A stretch of DNA of 64,000 nt from Pseudomonas citronellolis (GCF_900112375.1 NZ_FOLS01000031.1:33202-97201); one strand, 5' to 3'; numbered from the stretch's first letter, positions 19,253-29,849 are shown. The notes: generated by a model not told the origin, from the sequence alone. Numbers and translations are program-made.

Positions 19253-21472
19253 GTGCCCCGACCCAGCATCCTGCGCCTCGCCCTGCCCTCGCCGCTGCGC
19301 CGCCTGTTCGACTACCTGCCGCCGCGCGGGCTCGACCCCAGCCGCCTGCAGCCCGGCGTGCGCCTGCGCGTGCCCTTCGGCCGCCGCGAGATCGTCGGCG
19401 TGCTGGTGGAGCTGGCGGACACCTCGGAAGTGCCCGAGGACAAGCTGCGCCCGGCGCTGGCCGTGCTCGACCGCGAGCCGCCGATGCCGGCGCACCTGCT
19501 GGAGCTGTGCCGCTGGACCGCGCAGTACTACCAGCACAGCCTCGGCGACACCCTGTCCTGGGCGCTGCCCAACCTGCTGCGCCAGGGCGAGCCGGCCGAG
19601 GCGCGGGTGCAGCGCTTCTGGCTGGCCGTCCCCGGCGCGCGCCTGGACGACCCGCGCCTGGCCCGTGCGCCGCGCCAGCGCCAGGCCCTGCAGACGCTGC
19701 AGCAGCACCCCCACGGCGTGCTCCACGAGCTGCTGAGCCAGCTGGACATCAACAAGGACAGCCTCGACCTGCTGGTGGAAAAGGGCCTGGCCACGCTGGA
19801 GAGCCGCCGCCACGTGCCGGCGGAACACCACGGCGGCTGGCTGGCCCAGGCCGAGCTGCCGCTCAACGCTGAGCAGCGCGCCGCCTGCGAAGCGGTGCGC
19901 GCTGGCTTCGGCGCCTTCCACAGCTACCTGCTGGCCGGCGTCACCGGCAGCGGCAAGACCGAGGTCTACCTGCAGCTGATCCACCAGGTGCTGGAGGCCG
20001 GCAAGCAGGCGCTGGTGCTGATCCCGGAGATCAACCTCGGCCCGCAGACGCTGAGCCGCTTCGAGCGCCGCTTCAACGCGCGCATCGCCCTGCTGCACTC
20101 GGCGCTGACCGACCGCGAGCGCCTGGACGCCTGGCTGGCCGCCCGCGACGGCGAGGCCGACATCGTCATCGGCACCCGCTCGGCGCTGTTCACCCCGCTG
20201 AAGAACCCCGGGCTGATCATCATCGACGAGGAGCACGACGCCTCCTATAAACAGCAGGAAGGCCTGCGCTACCACGCCCGCGACCTGGCCCTGGTGCGCG
20301 CGCGCCTGGAGAAGGTGCCGATCCTGCTCGGCTCGGCCACGCCCTCGCTGGAAAGCCTGCACAACGCCGCCAGCGGCCGCTATGGCCTGCTGCGCCTGAC
20401 GCAGCGCGCCGGCGGCGCCCAGGCGCCGAAGTTCCAGCGCCTGGACGTGAAGAGCCTGCCGCTGGACGCCGGCCTGTCGATGCCGCTGCAGCGCGCCATC
20501 GGCGAAACCCTCGGCGCCGGCCAGCAAGTGCTGGTGTACCTGAACCGCCGCGGCTTCGCCCCGACCCTGCTGTGCCACGACTGCGGCTGGATCAGCCAGT
20601 GCCCGCGCTGCGATGCGCGCATGACGCTGCACCAGGGCTCCGGCGAGCTGCGCTGCCATCACTGCGACCACCGCGAGCGCCCACCGCGCCAGTGCCCCAA
20701 GTGCGGCCAACTGGACCTGCGCCCGGTCGGCGCCGGCACCGAACGCGCCGAGGAGCGCCTGCGCATCCTCTTCCCCGACTACCCGGTGCTGCGCATCGAC
20801 CGCGACAGCACCTCGCGCAAGCACGCCATGCGCGACCTGTTCGCCACCATCAACAAGGGCGAGCCGTGCATCCTGGTCGGCACCCAGATGCTCGCCAAGG
20901 GTCACCACTTCCCGCGCGTCACCCTGGTGGCCATCCTCGACGCCGACGGCGGGCTGTTCTCCGCCGACTTCCGCGCCAGCGAACGCATGGCCCAGCAGAT
21001 CGTCCAGGTCGCCGGCCGCGCCGGGCGCGCCGAGGAGCCCGGCCGGGTGCTGATCCAGACGCACCTGGCCGACCACCCGCTGCTGGTGCAACTCACCGAG
21101 CAGGGCTACTTCGCCTTCGCCGACCAGGCCCTGGCCGAGCGCCGCGCCGCCGGCCTGCCGCCGTTCTGCCACCTGGCCCTGCTGCGCGCCGAGGCGCACA
21201 AGCCGGGCCAGGCCGAAGGCTTCCTCGAAGAAGCCTGCGCCGAAGCCGAGCGCCTGCAGGCGCAACTGGGCAGCGACGTCGAGCTGCTCGGCCCGGTGCC
21301 GGCGCCCATGGAACGCCGCGCCGGCCGCTTCCGCGCCCAGCTGCTGCTGATGAGCAGCGCCCGCGTGCCGCTGCACCGCCTGCTGTCGTGCTGGCTGCCG
21401 ATCCTCGAAAGCATGCCCGGCGGGCGCCAGGTGCGCTGGTCGCTGGACGTCGATCCGATCGATCTGTTCTAG
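19253..21472 (+). CDS. priA: Primosomal protein N' (replication restart helicase PriA)
   Basis: A 739-residue 3'-to-5' superfamily-2 DNA helicase that reloads the replisome at stalled forks. It has an N-terminal DNA-binding domain (~1-200), Walker A GVTGSGKTEVYL (~224-235), Walker B DEEH, and a zinc-binding insert with CHDCG, CPRC, CHHC and CPKC, the four pairs of cysteines of the PriA zinc module. VAGRAGRAEEPG (motif VI) follows. GTG at 19253 has GGAAAG upstream. The gene is divergent from rpmE and followed by a large inverted repeat before argS. Confidence 0.95.
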   Translation: MPRPSILRLALPSPLRRLFDYLPPRGLDPSRLQPGVRLRVPFGRREIVGVLVELADTSEVPEDKLRPALAVLDREPPMPAHLLELCRWTAQYYQHSLGDTLSWALPNLLRQGEPAEARVQRFWLAVPGARLDDPRLARAPRQRQALQTLQQHPHGVLHELLSQLDINKDSLDLLVEKGLATLESRRHVPAEHHGGWLAQAELPLNAEQRAACEAVRAGFGAFHSYLLAGVTGSGKTEVYLQLIHQVLEAGKQALVLIPEINLGPQTLSRFERRFNARIALLHSALTDRERLDAWLAARDGEADIVIGTRSALFTPLKNPGLIIIDEEHDASYKQQEGLRYHARDLALVRARLEKVPILLGSATPSLESLHNAASGRYGLLRLTQRAGGAQAPKFQRLDVKSLPLDAGLSMPLQRAIGETLGAGQQVLVYLNRRGFAPTLLCHDCGWISQCPRCDARMTLHQGSGELRCHHCDHRERPPRQCPKCGQLDLRPVGAGTERAEERLRILFPDYPVLRIDRDSTSRKHAMRDLFATINKGEPCILVGTQMLAKGHHFPRVTLVAILDADGGLFSADFRASERMAQQIVQVAGRAGRAEEPGRVLIQTHLADHPLLVQLTEQGYFAFADQALAERRAAGLPPFCHLALLRAEAHKPGQAEGFLEEACAEAERLQAQLGSDVELLGPVPAPMERRAGRFRAQLLLMSSARVPLHRLLSCWLPILESMPGGRQVRWSLDVDPIDLF

Positions 21473-21474
21473 AA

Positions 21475-21592
21475 GAGCGGCTGCAAGCTGCAAGCGACAG
21501 GCTGCAAAAAGCAAAAGCCGCGATGTGCCTGGGGCAAGTCAAGGCTCGATCGGGCTTTTGCTTGTAGCTTGCAGCTTTAAACTTGCCGCTGC
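21475..21592. repeat. Large imperfect inverted repeat downstream of priA
   Basis: The core AAGCAAAAGCC (21509-21519) and GGCTTTTGCTT (21553-21563) are perfect 11-bp arms. Outer arms of repeated GCTGCAAGC units (21480-21504) pair imperfectly with TAGCTTGCAGCTTTAAACTTGCCGCT (positions 21565-21590). It could end priA transcription. Related structures are at 26282-26380 and 56696-56797. Confidence 0.7.
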
Positions 21593-21676
21593 GCCCTCCG
21601 GGCGCCGATAATGCGCGGTTCTGAGCCAGATATGCGGTCGAGCGCCCCGAGTCGCGCGCGAGCACGGAGAAACGCC

Positions 21677-23416
21677 ATGAAAGACACCATCCGCCAGCTG
21701 ATCCAGCACGCCCTCGCCAGCCTCGTCGAGGACGGTACCCTGCCGGCCGGGCTGAGCCCGGACATCCAGGTCGAGACCACCAAGGACCGCAGCCACGGCG
21801 ACTACGCCAGCAACATCGCCATGATGCTGGCCAAGCCCGCCGGCATGAAGCCGCGCGACCTGGCCACCAAGCTGGTCGCCGCGCTGCCGGCCAACCCGCA
21901 GGTGGCCAAGGTGGAGATCGCCGGCCCCGGCTTCCTCAACTTCTTCCAGGACCAGGCCTGGCTGGCCGCCAGCCTCGACGCCGCCCTGGGCGACGACCAC
22001 CTGGGCGTGCGCAAGGCCAGCCCGGCGCAGCGCGTGGCCGTGGACCTGTCCTCGCCGAACCTGGCCAAGGAGATGCACGTCGGCCACCTTCGCTCGACCA
22101 TCATCGGCGACGCCGTGGCCCGGGTGCTGGAGTTCCTCGGCGACACCGTGATCCGCCAGAACCACGTGGGCGACTGGGGCACCCAGTTCGGCATGCTGCT
22201 GGCCTACCTGGAAGAGCAGCCGGTGGACGCCCAGGCCGAGCTGCACGACCTGGAAGTCTTCTACCGCGCCGCCAAGAAGCGCTTCGACGAGTCCGCCGAG
22301 TTCGCCGACCGCGCCCGCGAGCTGGTGGTCAAGCTGCAGGCCGGCGACGCCGAGTGCCTGCGCCTGTGGACGCGCTTCAACGAAATCTCCCTGTCGCACT
22401 GCCAGAAAGTCTACGACCAGCTGGGCGTGAAGCTGACCATGGCCGACGTCAAGGGCGAGAGCGCCTACAACGACGACCTCGCCAACGTGGTCGACGAACT
22501 CAAGGCCAAGGGCCTGCTGACAGAGGACGACGGCGCCCTGTGCGTGTTCCTCGACGAGTTCAAGAACGCCGAGGGCAACCCGCTGCCGGTGATCGTGCAG
22601 AAGGCCGGCGGCGGCTACCTGTACGCCACCACCGACCTGGCGGCGATGCGCTACCGCAACAAGGTGCTGCACTGCGACCGCGTGCTGTACTTCGTCGACC
22701 AGCGCCAGGCCCTGCACTTCCAGCAGGTGTTCGAGGTGGCGCGCCGCGCCGGCTTCGTCCCGGCCGGCATGGACCTGGAGCACATGGGCTTCGGCACCAT
22801 GAACGGCGCCGACGGCAAGCCGTTCAAGACCCGCGACGGCGGCACCGTGAAGCTGATCGACCTGCTCGACGAGGCCGAGGAACGCGCCTACACCCTGGTG
22901 AAGGCCAAGAACCCCGAGCTGGGCGAGGACGAACTGCGCCACATCGCCCATGCCGTGGGCATCGGCGCGGTGAAGTACGCCGACCTGTCGAAGCACCGCA
23001 CCAGCGACTACAGCTTCAACTTCGAGCAGATGCTCAGCTTCGAGGGCAACACCGCGCCCTACCTGCTCTACGCCTACACCCGCGTGGCCAGCATCTTCCG
23101 CAAGCTGGGCAAGGGCTATGACGAGGTCGGCGGCAAGATCGTCCTGGAAGCCCCGCAGGAGCAGGCCCTGGCCGCCCAGCTGGCGCAGTTCGGCGACCTG
23201 CTCAACAATGTCGCGCTCAAGGGCGTGCCGCACATCCTCTGCGCCTACCTGTACGAACTGGCCGGGCTGTTCTCCAGCTTCTACGAGCACTGCCCGATCC
23301 TCGCCGCGCAGACCCCGGAGCAGCAGGAAAGCCGCCTGAAACTGGCCGCACTGACGGGCCGCACCCTCAAGCAGGGCCTGGAACTGCTGGGCCTGGAAAC
23401 CCTGGAACGCATGTAA
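21677..23416 (+). CDS. argS: Arginyl-tRNA synthetase
   Basis: A 579-residue class-Ia aminoacyl-tRNA synthetase that charges tRNA-Arg (E. coli ArgS is 577). The N-terminal Add1 domain is followed by the ATP-binding HIGH-type motif (HVGH in [11 protein letters not shown], ~residue 131). No canonical KMSKS is present, which is normal for ArgRS. The C-terminal DALR-type anticodon-binding domain includes [16 protein letters not shown] 21677 follows GGAG at 8 nt. The SPOR-domain gene begins 6 bp after the stop, so the two are likely one operon. Confidence 0.96.
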   Translation: MKDTIRQLIQHALASLVEDGTLPAGLSPDIQVETTKDRSHGDYASNIAMMLAKPAGMKPRDLATKLVAALPANPQVAKVEIAGPGFLNFFQDQAWLAASLDAALGDDHLGVRKASPAQRVAVDLSSPNLAKEMHVGHLRSTIIGDAVARVLEFLGDTVIRQNHVGDWGTQFGMLLAYLEEQPVDAQAELHDLEVFYRAAKKRFDESAEFADRARELVVKLQAGDAECLRLWTRFNEISLSHCQKVYDQLGVKLTMADVKGESAYNDDLANVVDELKAKGLLTEDDGALCVFLDEFKNAEGNPLPVIVQKAGGGYLYATTDLAAMRYRNKVLHCDRVLYFVDQRQALHFQQVFEVARRAGFVPAGMDLEHMGFGTMNGADGKPFKTRDGGTVKLIDLLDEAEERAYTLVKAKNPELGEDELRHIAHAVGIGAVKYADLSKHRTSDYSFNFEQMLSFEGNTAPYLLYAYTRVASIFRKLGKGYDEVGGKIVLEAPQEQALAAQLAQFGDLLNNVALKGVPHILCAYLYELAGLFSSFYEHCPILAAQTPEQQESRLKLAALTGRTLKQGLELLGLETLERM

Positions 23417-23422
23417 CCCTCC

Positions 23423-24211
23423 ATGGCCAAGAAGAAACCCGCTCCCAAGCGCGGCGCCAGCCGCTACCAGGCCCCGGCCAAGAAGACCTCGGTCCCCGGC
23501 TGGGTGTGGCTGGTCGCAGGCCTTGCCATCGGCGGCTTCATCATGTTCCTGACGAAGCTGGAACCGGGCCGCAACGACGTGCGCCGGGAGAAGCCCGAGC
23601 AGCAGAAGCCGGGCATCGCCCAGGGCGCCAAGCCGGCCACGCCGGCGCAGCCGCCGGCGGCCATCGCAGTGAAGCCCAAGTACGACTTCTACACCCTGCT
23701 GCCGGGCTCGGAAGTGGTGGTGCCGCCGGAAGCCGTGCCGGAGAAGCCGCAGACGCCGACGGTGGTCAGCACCCCGGAGGAAGCGGCGAAGATCGACGCC
23801 GCCCGCGCCCAGGCCGCGCTCAACGGCCAGACCCCGCCGCCGCCGGCGGTGGTCAAGCCGGCCACGCCGCCGCAACCGGCAACGGCGCAGCAGCCGGCCG
23901 CCCAGGCCAAGGCCACGCCGCCGGCCACGGCCCCGGCGAGCAAGCCGATCGCCCCGCCGGCGGTGGCCGCCACCCAGTTCTTCCTGCAGGCCGGTTCGTT
24001 CCGCAAGCAGGCCGACGCCGACCGTGTGCGCGCCCAGGTGATCCTCCTCGGCCAGAGCGCGCGGGTGGAATCCGGCGCGGTGCGCGACGAGACCTGGTAC
24101 CGGGTGATGGTCGGCCCGTTCAGCGACCGCTCGCAGGTTTCCGCGGCGCAGAAACAACTGTCGGCCAACGGCTTCAGCAACCTGCTGTTACAGCAGCGCC
24201 AGACCCGCTGA
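23423..24211 (+). CDS. SPOR-domain (FtsN-like) membrane protein
   Basis: A 262-residue bitopic protein with a basic cytosolic tail (KKKPAPKRGASRY), one membrane helix (~27-43), a long Pro/Ala/Lys-rich periplasmic linker (~50-180) and a C-terminal SPOR domain (~185-258, with FFLQAGSFRKQADADRVRAQ and WYRVMVGPFSDRSQV). SPOR domains bind denuded peptidoglycan at the septum, so a divisome or cell-wall role is likely. The architecture matches FtsN, but orthology cannot be fixed from sequence alone. ATG 23423 lies 6 bp past argS. Confidence 0.88.
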   Translation: MAKKKPAPKRGASRYQAPAKKTSVPGWVWLVAGLAIGGFIMFLTKLEPGRNDVRREKPEQQKPGIAQGAKPATPAQPPAAIAVKPKYDFYTLLPGSEVVVPPEAVPEKPQTPTVVSTPEEAAKIDAARAQAALNGQTPPPPAVVKPATPPQPATAQQPAAQAKATPPATAPASKPIAPPAVAATQFFLQAGSFRKQADADRVRAQVILLGQSARVESGAVRDETWYRVMVGPFSDRSQVSAAQKQLSANGFSNLLLQQRQTR

Positions 24212-24263
24212 AGCCCCGCGCGGGCCCGCCTTGGGCGGGTTCGCGCGGCGTCCGTCGGACGCC

Positions 24264-24299
24264 GCCTTCAAGGCACGTCCGTCGCCCTGCCTTGAAGGC
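24264..24299. repeat. Perfect 12-bp inverted repeat upstream of hslV
   Basis: GCCTTCAAGGCA (24264-24275) and TGCCTTGAAGGC (24288-24299) are exact complements around a 12-nt loop. A second hairpin, GCGGCGTCC-gtc-GGACGCCGC (24245-24265), abuts it. The right arm contains the -35 of the heat-shock promoter. Confidence 0.8.
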
Positions 24300-24319
24300 C
24301 GCGTCCTTCATCCCCATAT
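24291..24319 (+). promoter_or_regulatory. Sigma-32 (RpoH) heat-shock promoter of hslVU
   Basis: CTTGAA (24291-24296) and CCCCATAT (24312-24319), separated by 15 bases, match the sigma-32 consensus CTTGAAA-N(11-16)-CCCCATnT. It lies 48 nt before the hslV start, and hslVU is a classic heat-shock operon. Confidence 0.8.
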
Positions 24320-24366
24320 GACTCCGCATTCGGGCACCAATGCCCCGCTGTGTGGAGAACTCCCCC

Positions 24367-24903
24367 TTGACCACTATCGTTTCTGTCCGCCGCAACGGCA
24401 AAGTCGTCATGGGCGGCGACGGCCAGGTTTCCCTTGGCAACACCGTCATGAAAGGCAACGCGAAGAAGGTCCGCCGCCTCTACCACGGTCAGGTGCTGGC
24501 CGGTTTCGCCGGCGCCACCGCCGACGCCTTCACCCTCTTCGAGCGCTTCGAACAGCAGCTTGAAAAGCACCAGGGGCACCTGGTCCGCGCCGCCGTCGAG
24601 CTGGCCAAGGACTGGCGCACCGACCGCTCCCTGAGCCGCCTGGAAGCCATGCTGGCGGTGGCCAACAAGGACGCCTCGCTGATCATCACCGGCAACGGCG
24701 ACGTGGTCGAACCCGAACACGGCCTGATCGCCATGGGCTCCGGCGGCGGCTTCGCCCAGGCCGCGGCCATGGCCCTGCTGCAGAAGGCCGATGACGCCAT
24801 GTCCGCCCGCGAGATCGCCGAAACGGCGCTGAACATCGCCGGCTCCATTTGCGTGTTCACCAACCAGAACCTCACCATCGAGGAGCTCGACAGCGCCGTC
24901 TGA
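24367..24903 (+). CDS. hslV: ATP-dependent protease peptidase subunit HslV
   Basis: A 178-residue proteasome-related threonine peptidase that pairs with HslU. After removal of the initiator residue the mature protein begins [19 protein letters not shown], so Thr1 is the nucleophile; this fixes the start at the TTG of 24367, an uncommon initiation codon. GGAG lies 9 nt upstream. It is followed 29 bp later by hslU, and a sigma-32 promoter precedes it. Confidence 0.96.
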   Translation: MTTIVSVRRNGKVVMGGDGQVSLGNTVMKGNAKKVRRLYHGQVLAGFAGATADAFTLFERFEQQLEKHQGHLVRAAVELAKDWRTDRSLSRLEAMLAVANKDASLIITGNGDVVEPEHGLIAMGSGGGFAQAAAMALLQKADDAMSAREIAETALNIAGSICVFTNQNLTIEELDSAV

Positions 24904-24932
24904 GGCCCTGTCGCTCCGGAGTAGCCGAACAA

Positions 24933-26273
<1,341 letters not shown>

Positions 26274-26281
26274 CAGCCGCT

Positions 26282-26380
26282 AGAGGCTATAGGCTGAAGG
26301 CTATAGGCAAGAGCGAAAAGCTTTGTCCCGGCGACGGTGCCGTACGCTCCTAGCCTCCAGCCTCCAGCCTCCAAGCCTCT
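26282..26380. repeat. Large imperfect inverted repeat downstream of hslU
   Basis: The left arm (26282-26315) is built from GGCTATA/GGCTGAA heptads and pairs with a right arm (26345-26380) built from CCTCCAG heptads, closing on AGAGGCT and AGCCTCT. About 30 bp lie between. It separates hslU from the DUF971 gene. Confidence 0.65.
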
Positions 26381-26394
26381 ATGCGGGAGCCCCC

Positions 26395-26766
26395 ATGCAC
26401 ATTCCCTCTGCCATCCAGCTGCACAAGGCCTCGCGCACCCTCACGCTGAAGTACGGCGAGCAGTCCTACGACCTCTCCGCCGAGTTTCTGCGCGTGCATT
26501 CGCCCTCGGCCGAGGTGCAGGGCCATGGCAACCCGGTGCTGCAGGTCGGCAAGCTGAACGTCGCCCTGGTCGGCCTGGAGCCGGCCGGGCAGTACGCGCT
26601 CAAGCTGACCTTCGACGACGGCCACGACAGCGGCCTGTACAGCTGGGACTACCTCTACCAGTTGTGCACCCGCAAGGACCAGCTGTGGGCCGAATACCTC
26701 GCCGAGCTGGCCGCCGCCGGCAAGTCCCGCGACCCCGACGAGTCGGTGGTCCGGCTGATGCTCTGA
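26395..26766 (+). CDS. DUF971 domain protein
   Basis: A 123-residue cytosolic protein with IQLHKASRTLTLKYG and LSAEFLRVHSPSAEVQGHG at the N terminus, the DUF971 (gamma-butyrobetaine hydroxylase-like N-terminal) pattern. It ends with DDGHDSGLYSWDYLYQLC. The domain occurs fused to or near Fe-S or dioxygenase proteins; function here unknown. ATG 26395 follows GGGAG at 6 nt. The same gene lies between hslU and phaC1 in P. aeruginosa. Confidence 0.85.
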   Translation: MHIPSAIQLHKASRTLTLKYGEQSYDLSAEFLRVHSPSAEVQGHGNPVLQVGKLNVALVGLEPAGQYALKLTFDDGHDSGLYSWDYLYQLCTRKDQLWAEYLAELAAAGKSRDPDESVVRLML

Positions 26767-26860
26767 ACCCACCTTTGCGCCGGTTTACCCGGCGCCGGCG
26801 CCTCGCCATCCTCCTGCCCCCGATCAGGGCACGTCATTTGCAACATTCGCCCTGCACACT

Positions 26861-26877
26861 GGAAACCGCGTGTTTCC
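26861..26877. promoter_or_regulatory. Putative regulator-binding palindrome upstream of phaC1
   Basis: GGAAACCGCGTGTTTCC has 6-bp arms and a 5-bp spacer, typical of a TetR-type operator. The TetR-family gene phaD is in the same cluster. Binding is inferred. Confidence 0.4.
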
Positions 26878-26913
26878 TGTATTCGAGCTGCGGACGAGCG
26901 AGCGCTCTAGGGC

Positions 26914-26936
26914 GCGTTTTCTAATCTTTCGCGACA
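26914..26936 (+). promoter_or_regulatory. pha cluster shared promoter or operator motif (phaC1 copy)
   Basis: GCGTTTTCTAATCTTTCG plus the next bases matches the block upstream of phaI at 18 of 23 positions. TCTAAT could itself be a -10. It lies about 226 nt before phaC1. Confidence 0.5.
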
Positions 26937-27162
26937 TACTCGGGCGCAGGGAACCACGCTGCACCAGCTTGCGCGGCGGGGGAATCTCGGGTAACCAAGT
27001 CAGTGCAACGCCGTTGCAGACGCGGGCCCAGGACCCCAGCGATGCCGCCAAGTGTTGACATGCGTGGAGCCTGCTCCACGTTCCGCTAACCCGAGCAGTA
27101 CTTGGCCCGTCACCTAGGTGCAGCCCCGCCAGTATTCGTCTCAGGACAATGGAGCGTCGCCG

Positions 27163-28842
27163 ATGACCGAAAAGAAGAACAACGATCTGCCCCAGCAAGC
27201 CGCGGAAAACACCCTGAACCTCAACCCGGTGATAGGCATTCGCGGCAAGGATTTGTTGTCCACTGCCCGCATGGTGCTGCTGCAGGCTCTCCGGCAGCCC
27301 TTCCACAGCGTCAAGCACGTCGGCCATTTCGGCCTGGAGCTGAAGAATGTCCTGCTCGGTACCTCGGAGCTGCGCCCGGCCGACGACGACCGCCGCTTCA
27401 ACGACCCGGCCTGGAGCCAGAACCCGCTGTACCGCCGCTACCTGCAGACCTACCTGGCCTGGCGCAAGGAGCTGCATCAGTGGATCGGCAACAGCGACCT
27501 GTCGCCCCAGGACATCAACCGCGGCCAGTTCGTCATCAACCTCATGACCGAAGCCATGGCGCCGACCAACACCCTGAGCAACCCGGCCGCGGTCAAACGC
27601 TTCTTCGAGACCGGCGGCAAGAGCCTGCTCGACGGCCTGAGCCACCTGGCCAAGGACCTGGTGAACAACGGCGGCATGCCCAGCCAGGTCAACATGGACG
27701 CCTTCGAGGTGGGCAAGAACCTGGCCCTGACCGAGGGCGCGGTGGTGTTCCGCAACGACGTGCTGGAGCTGATCCAGTACCGGCCGATCACCGAGAGCGT
27801 GCATGAACGCCCGCTGCTGGTGGTGCCGCCGCAGATCAACAAGTTCTACGTCTTCGACCTGTCGCCGGAGAAGAGCCTGGCGCGCTTCAGCCTGCGCAAC
27901 CAGGTGCAGACCTTCATCGTCAGCTGGCGCAACCCGACCAAGGCCCAGCGCGAATGGGGCCTGACCACCTACATCGAGGCGCTCAAGGAAGCCATCGACG
28001 TGGTCCTGGCCATCACCGGCAGCAAGGACCTGAACATGCTCGGCGCCTGCTCCGGCGGCATCACCACCGTCACCCTGCTCGGCCACTACGCGGCCCTGGG
28101 CGAGGAGAAGGTGCACGCCTTCACCCAGATGGTCAGCGTGCTGGACTTCGAGCTGGACACCACCGTCGCCCTGTTCGCCGACGAGAAGACCCTCGAGGCC
28201 GCCAAGCGCCGCTCCTACCAGTCCGGCGTGCTGGAGGGCAAGGACATGGCCAAGGTGTTCGCCTGGATGCGCCCCAACGACCTGATCTGGAACTACTGGG
28301 TCAACAACTACCTGCTGGGCAACGAGCCGCCGGCCTTCGACATCCTGTTCTGGAACAACGACACCACGCGCCTGCCGGCCGCGCTGCACGGCGAGCTGGT
28401 GGAGATGTTCAAGAGCAACCCGCTGACGCGCCCCGGCGCCCTGGAAGTGGGCGGCACGCCCATCGACCTCAGGCAGGTCACCTGCGACTTCTACTGCGTG
28501 GCCGGCCTCAGCGACCACATCACCCCCTGGGAAGCCTGCTACCGCTCGGCGCGCCTGCTCGGCGGCAAGTGCGAGTTCATCCTTTCCAACAGCGGGCACA
28601 TCCAGAGCATCCTCAACCCGCCAGGCAACCCCAAGGCCCGCTTCATGACCGGCCCGGACCTGTCCGTCGATCCGAAGACCTGGCAGGAAAACTCGAGCAA
28701 GCACGCCGACTCCTGGTGGCTGCACTGGCAACAGTGGCTGGCCGAGCGCGCGGGCAAGCTGAAAAAGGCGCCGACCGCCCTGGGCAACAAGGCCCACCCG
28801 GCTGGCGAAGCATCCCCCGGCACCTACGTACACGAACGATGA
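27163..28842 (+). CDS. phaC1: Class II PHA synthase 1
   Basis: A 559-residue medium-chain-length polyhydroxyalkanoate synthase, the exact length of P. aeruginosa PhaC1. It polymerises (R)-3-hydroxyacyl-CoA at the storage granule surface. The lipase-like box is GACSGG (catalytic Cys), and SDHITPWE and SNSGHIQSILNPPGNPK carry the Asp and His of the triad. The N terminus matches the family (NTLNLNPVIGIRGKDLL). ATG 27163 has GGAG at 9 nt. The stop overlaps phaZ by four bases (ATGA), so the two are translationally coupled. Confidence 0.96.
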   Translation: MTEKKNNDLPQQAAENTLNLNPVIGIRGKDLLSTARMVLLQALRQPFHSVKHVGHFGLELKNVLLGTSELRPADDDRRFNDPAWSQNPLYRRYLQTYLAWRKELHQWIGNSDLSPQDINRGQFVINLMTEAMAPTNTLSNPAAVKRFFETGGKSLLDGLSHLAKDLVNNGGMPSQVNMDAFEVGKNLALTEGAVVFRNDVLELIQYRPITESVHERPLLVVPPQINKFYVFDLSPEKSLARFSLRNQVQTFIVSWRNPTKAQREWGLTTYIEALKEAIDVVLAITGSKDLNMLGACSGGITTVTLLGHYAALGEEKVHAFTQMVSVLDFELDTTVALFADEKTLEAAKRRSYQSGVLEGKDMAKVFAWMRPNDLIWNYWVNNYLLGNEPPAFDILFWNNDTTRLPAALHGELVEMFKSNPLTRPGALEVGGTPIDLRQVTCDFYCVAGLSDHITPWEACYRSARLLGGKCEFILSNSGHIQSILNPPGNPKARFMTGPDLSVDPKTWQENSSKHADSWWLHWQQWLAERAGKLKKAPTALGNKAHPAGEASPGTYVHER

Positions 28843-29849
28843 AGACAGAAAACCTACCCGACGCCACCGAGCAGCAGGACGCGCCGGCCCAGCCCGAGCC
28901 GGCGCCGCAGGCCACGCGCCAGCGCAAGGCGCGCCCCGCCGCCAAGGCGGCCGAGCCGCAGCAGCCGGCCGAGACGCGGGCGCGCGTGCTCGCTCCGCAG
29001 CCCTTCGTGTTCCGCACCATCGACCTCGACGGGCAGACCATCCGCACCGCCGTGCGCCCGGGCAAGGGGCACATGACGCCGCTGCTGATCTTCAACGGCA
29101 TCGGCGCCAACCTGGAGCTGGTGTTCCCCTTCGTCGCCGCGCTGGACCCGGACCTGGAGGTGATCGCCTTCGACGTGCCCGGCGTCGGCGGCTCGTCCAC
29201 GCCGAGCACGCCCTACCGCTTCCCCGGCCTGGCCAAGCTGGCCGCGCGCATGCTCGATTACCTCGACTACGGGCAGGTCACCGCCATCGGCGTGTCCTGG
29301 GGCGGGGCCCTGGCCCAGCAGTTCGCCCACGACTACCCCGAGCGCTGCAAGAAGCTGATCCTGGCGGCCACCGCCGCCGGGGCGGTGATGGTCCCGGGCA
29401 AGCCCAAGGTGCTCTGGCGCATGGCCAGCCCGCGGCGCTACATCCAGCCGTCCTATGGCGCGCACATCGCCCCGGACATCTACGGCGGGGCCTTCCGCCG
29501 CGATCCCCGGCTAGCCATGGCCTTCGCCGCCAAGGTGCGCTCCTCGGGCAAGCTGGGCTACTACTGGCAGCTGTTCGCCGGCCTGGGCTGGACCAGCATC
29601 CACTGGCTGCACCGCATCCAGCAGCCGACCCTGGTGCTGGCCGGCGACGACGACCCGATCATCCCGCTGGTGAACATGCGCCTGCTGGCCTGGCGCATCC
29701 CCAACGCGGAGCTGCACGTGATCGACGACGGCCACCTGTTCCTGGTGACCCGCGCCGAGACGGTGGCGCCGATCATCATGAAGTTCCTCGCCGAGGAACG
29801 GCAGCGCGCGGTCATGCACCCGCGCCCGTTCGCCCCCAAGGCCGGCTGA
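28839..29849 (+). CDS. phaZ: mcl-PHA depolymerase with an extended N terminus
   Basis: A 336-residue intracellular PHA depolymerase of the alpha/beta-hydrolase fold. The core carries IGVSWGGALAQQF with the catalytic Ser in GVSWGG, AGDDDPIIP with the Asp and DDGHLFL with the His. The usual protein is about 283-285 residues and starts near PQPFVFRTIDLDG. Here about 52 residues come first, rich in Ala, Pro, Gln and Lys/Arg. The frame is open from the ATG that overlaps the phaC1 stop. A GTG just before PQPF is an alternative start but has no ribosome site. Confidence 0.88.
   Translation: MKTENLPDATEQQDAPAQPEPAPQATRQRKARPAAKAAEPQQPAETRARVLAPQPFVFRTIDLDGQTIRTAVRPGKGHMTPLLIFNGIGANLELVFPFVAALDPDLEVIAFDVPGVGGSSTPSTPYRFPGLAKLAARMLDYLDYGQVTAIGVSWGGALAQQFAHDYPERCKKLILAATAAGAVMVPGKPKVLWRMASPRRYIQPSYGAHIAPDIYGGAFRRDPRLAMAFAAKVRSSGKLGYYWQLFAGLGWTSIHWLHRIQQPTLVLAGDDDPIIPLVNMRLLAWRIPNAELHVIDDGHLFLVTRAETVAPIIMKFLAEERQRAVMHPRPFAPKAG

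Larger units (their letters stand above)
26767..27162. promoter_or_regulatory. phaC1 upstream control region
   Basis: 396 bp without a supported gene. It holds three candidate signals: an inverted repeat GGAAAC-N5-GTTTCC (26861-26877); a 23-bp block with GTTTTCTAATCTTTCGCGA (26914-26936) that recurs upstream of phaI (34140-34162); and a palindrome CGTGGAGC-CT-GCTCCACG (27063-27080) next to a TTGACA at 27055-27060 that has no good -10. Confidence 0.5.

Noticed and set aside
26870..27058. A 62-codon small ORF upstream of phaC1
   Set aside because: It has no ribosome site, its composition is that of non-coding GC-rich DNA, and it overlaps the candidate operator signals.
27055..27060. TTGACA as a sigma-70 -35 for phaC1
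   Set aside because: No acceptable -10 lies 16-18 bp downstream (cacgtt/acgttc/cgttcc), so I keep it only as a note.
27100..27125. Possible sigma-54 site (ttggcccg...ggtgca) upstream of phaC1
   Set aside because: The GG and GC elements are 13 bp apart rather than the fixed 10, so it does not fit the -24/-12 consensus.
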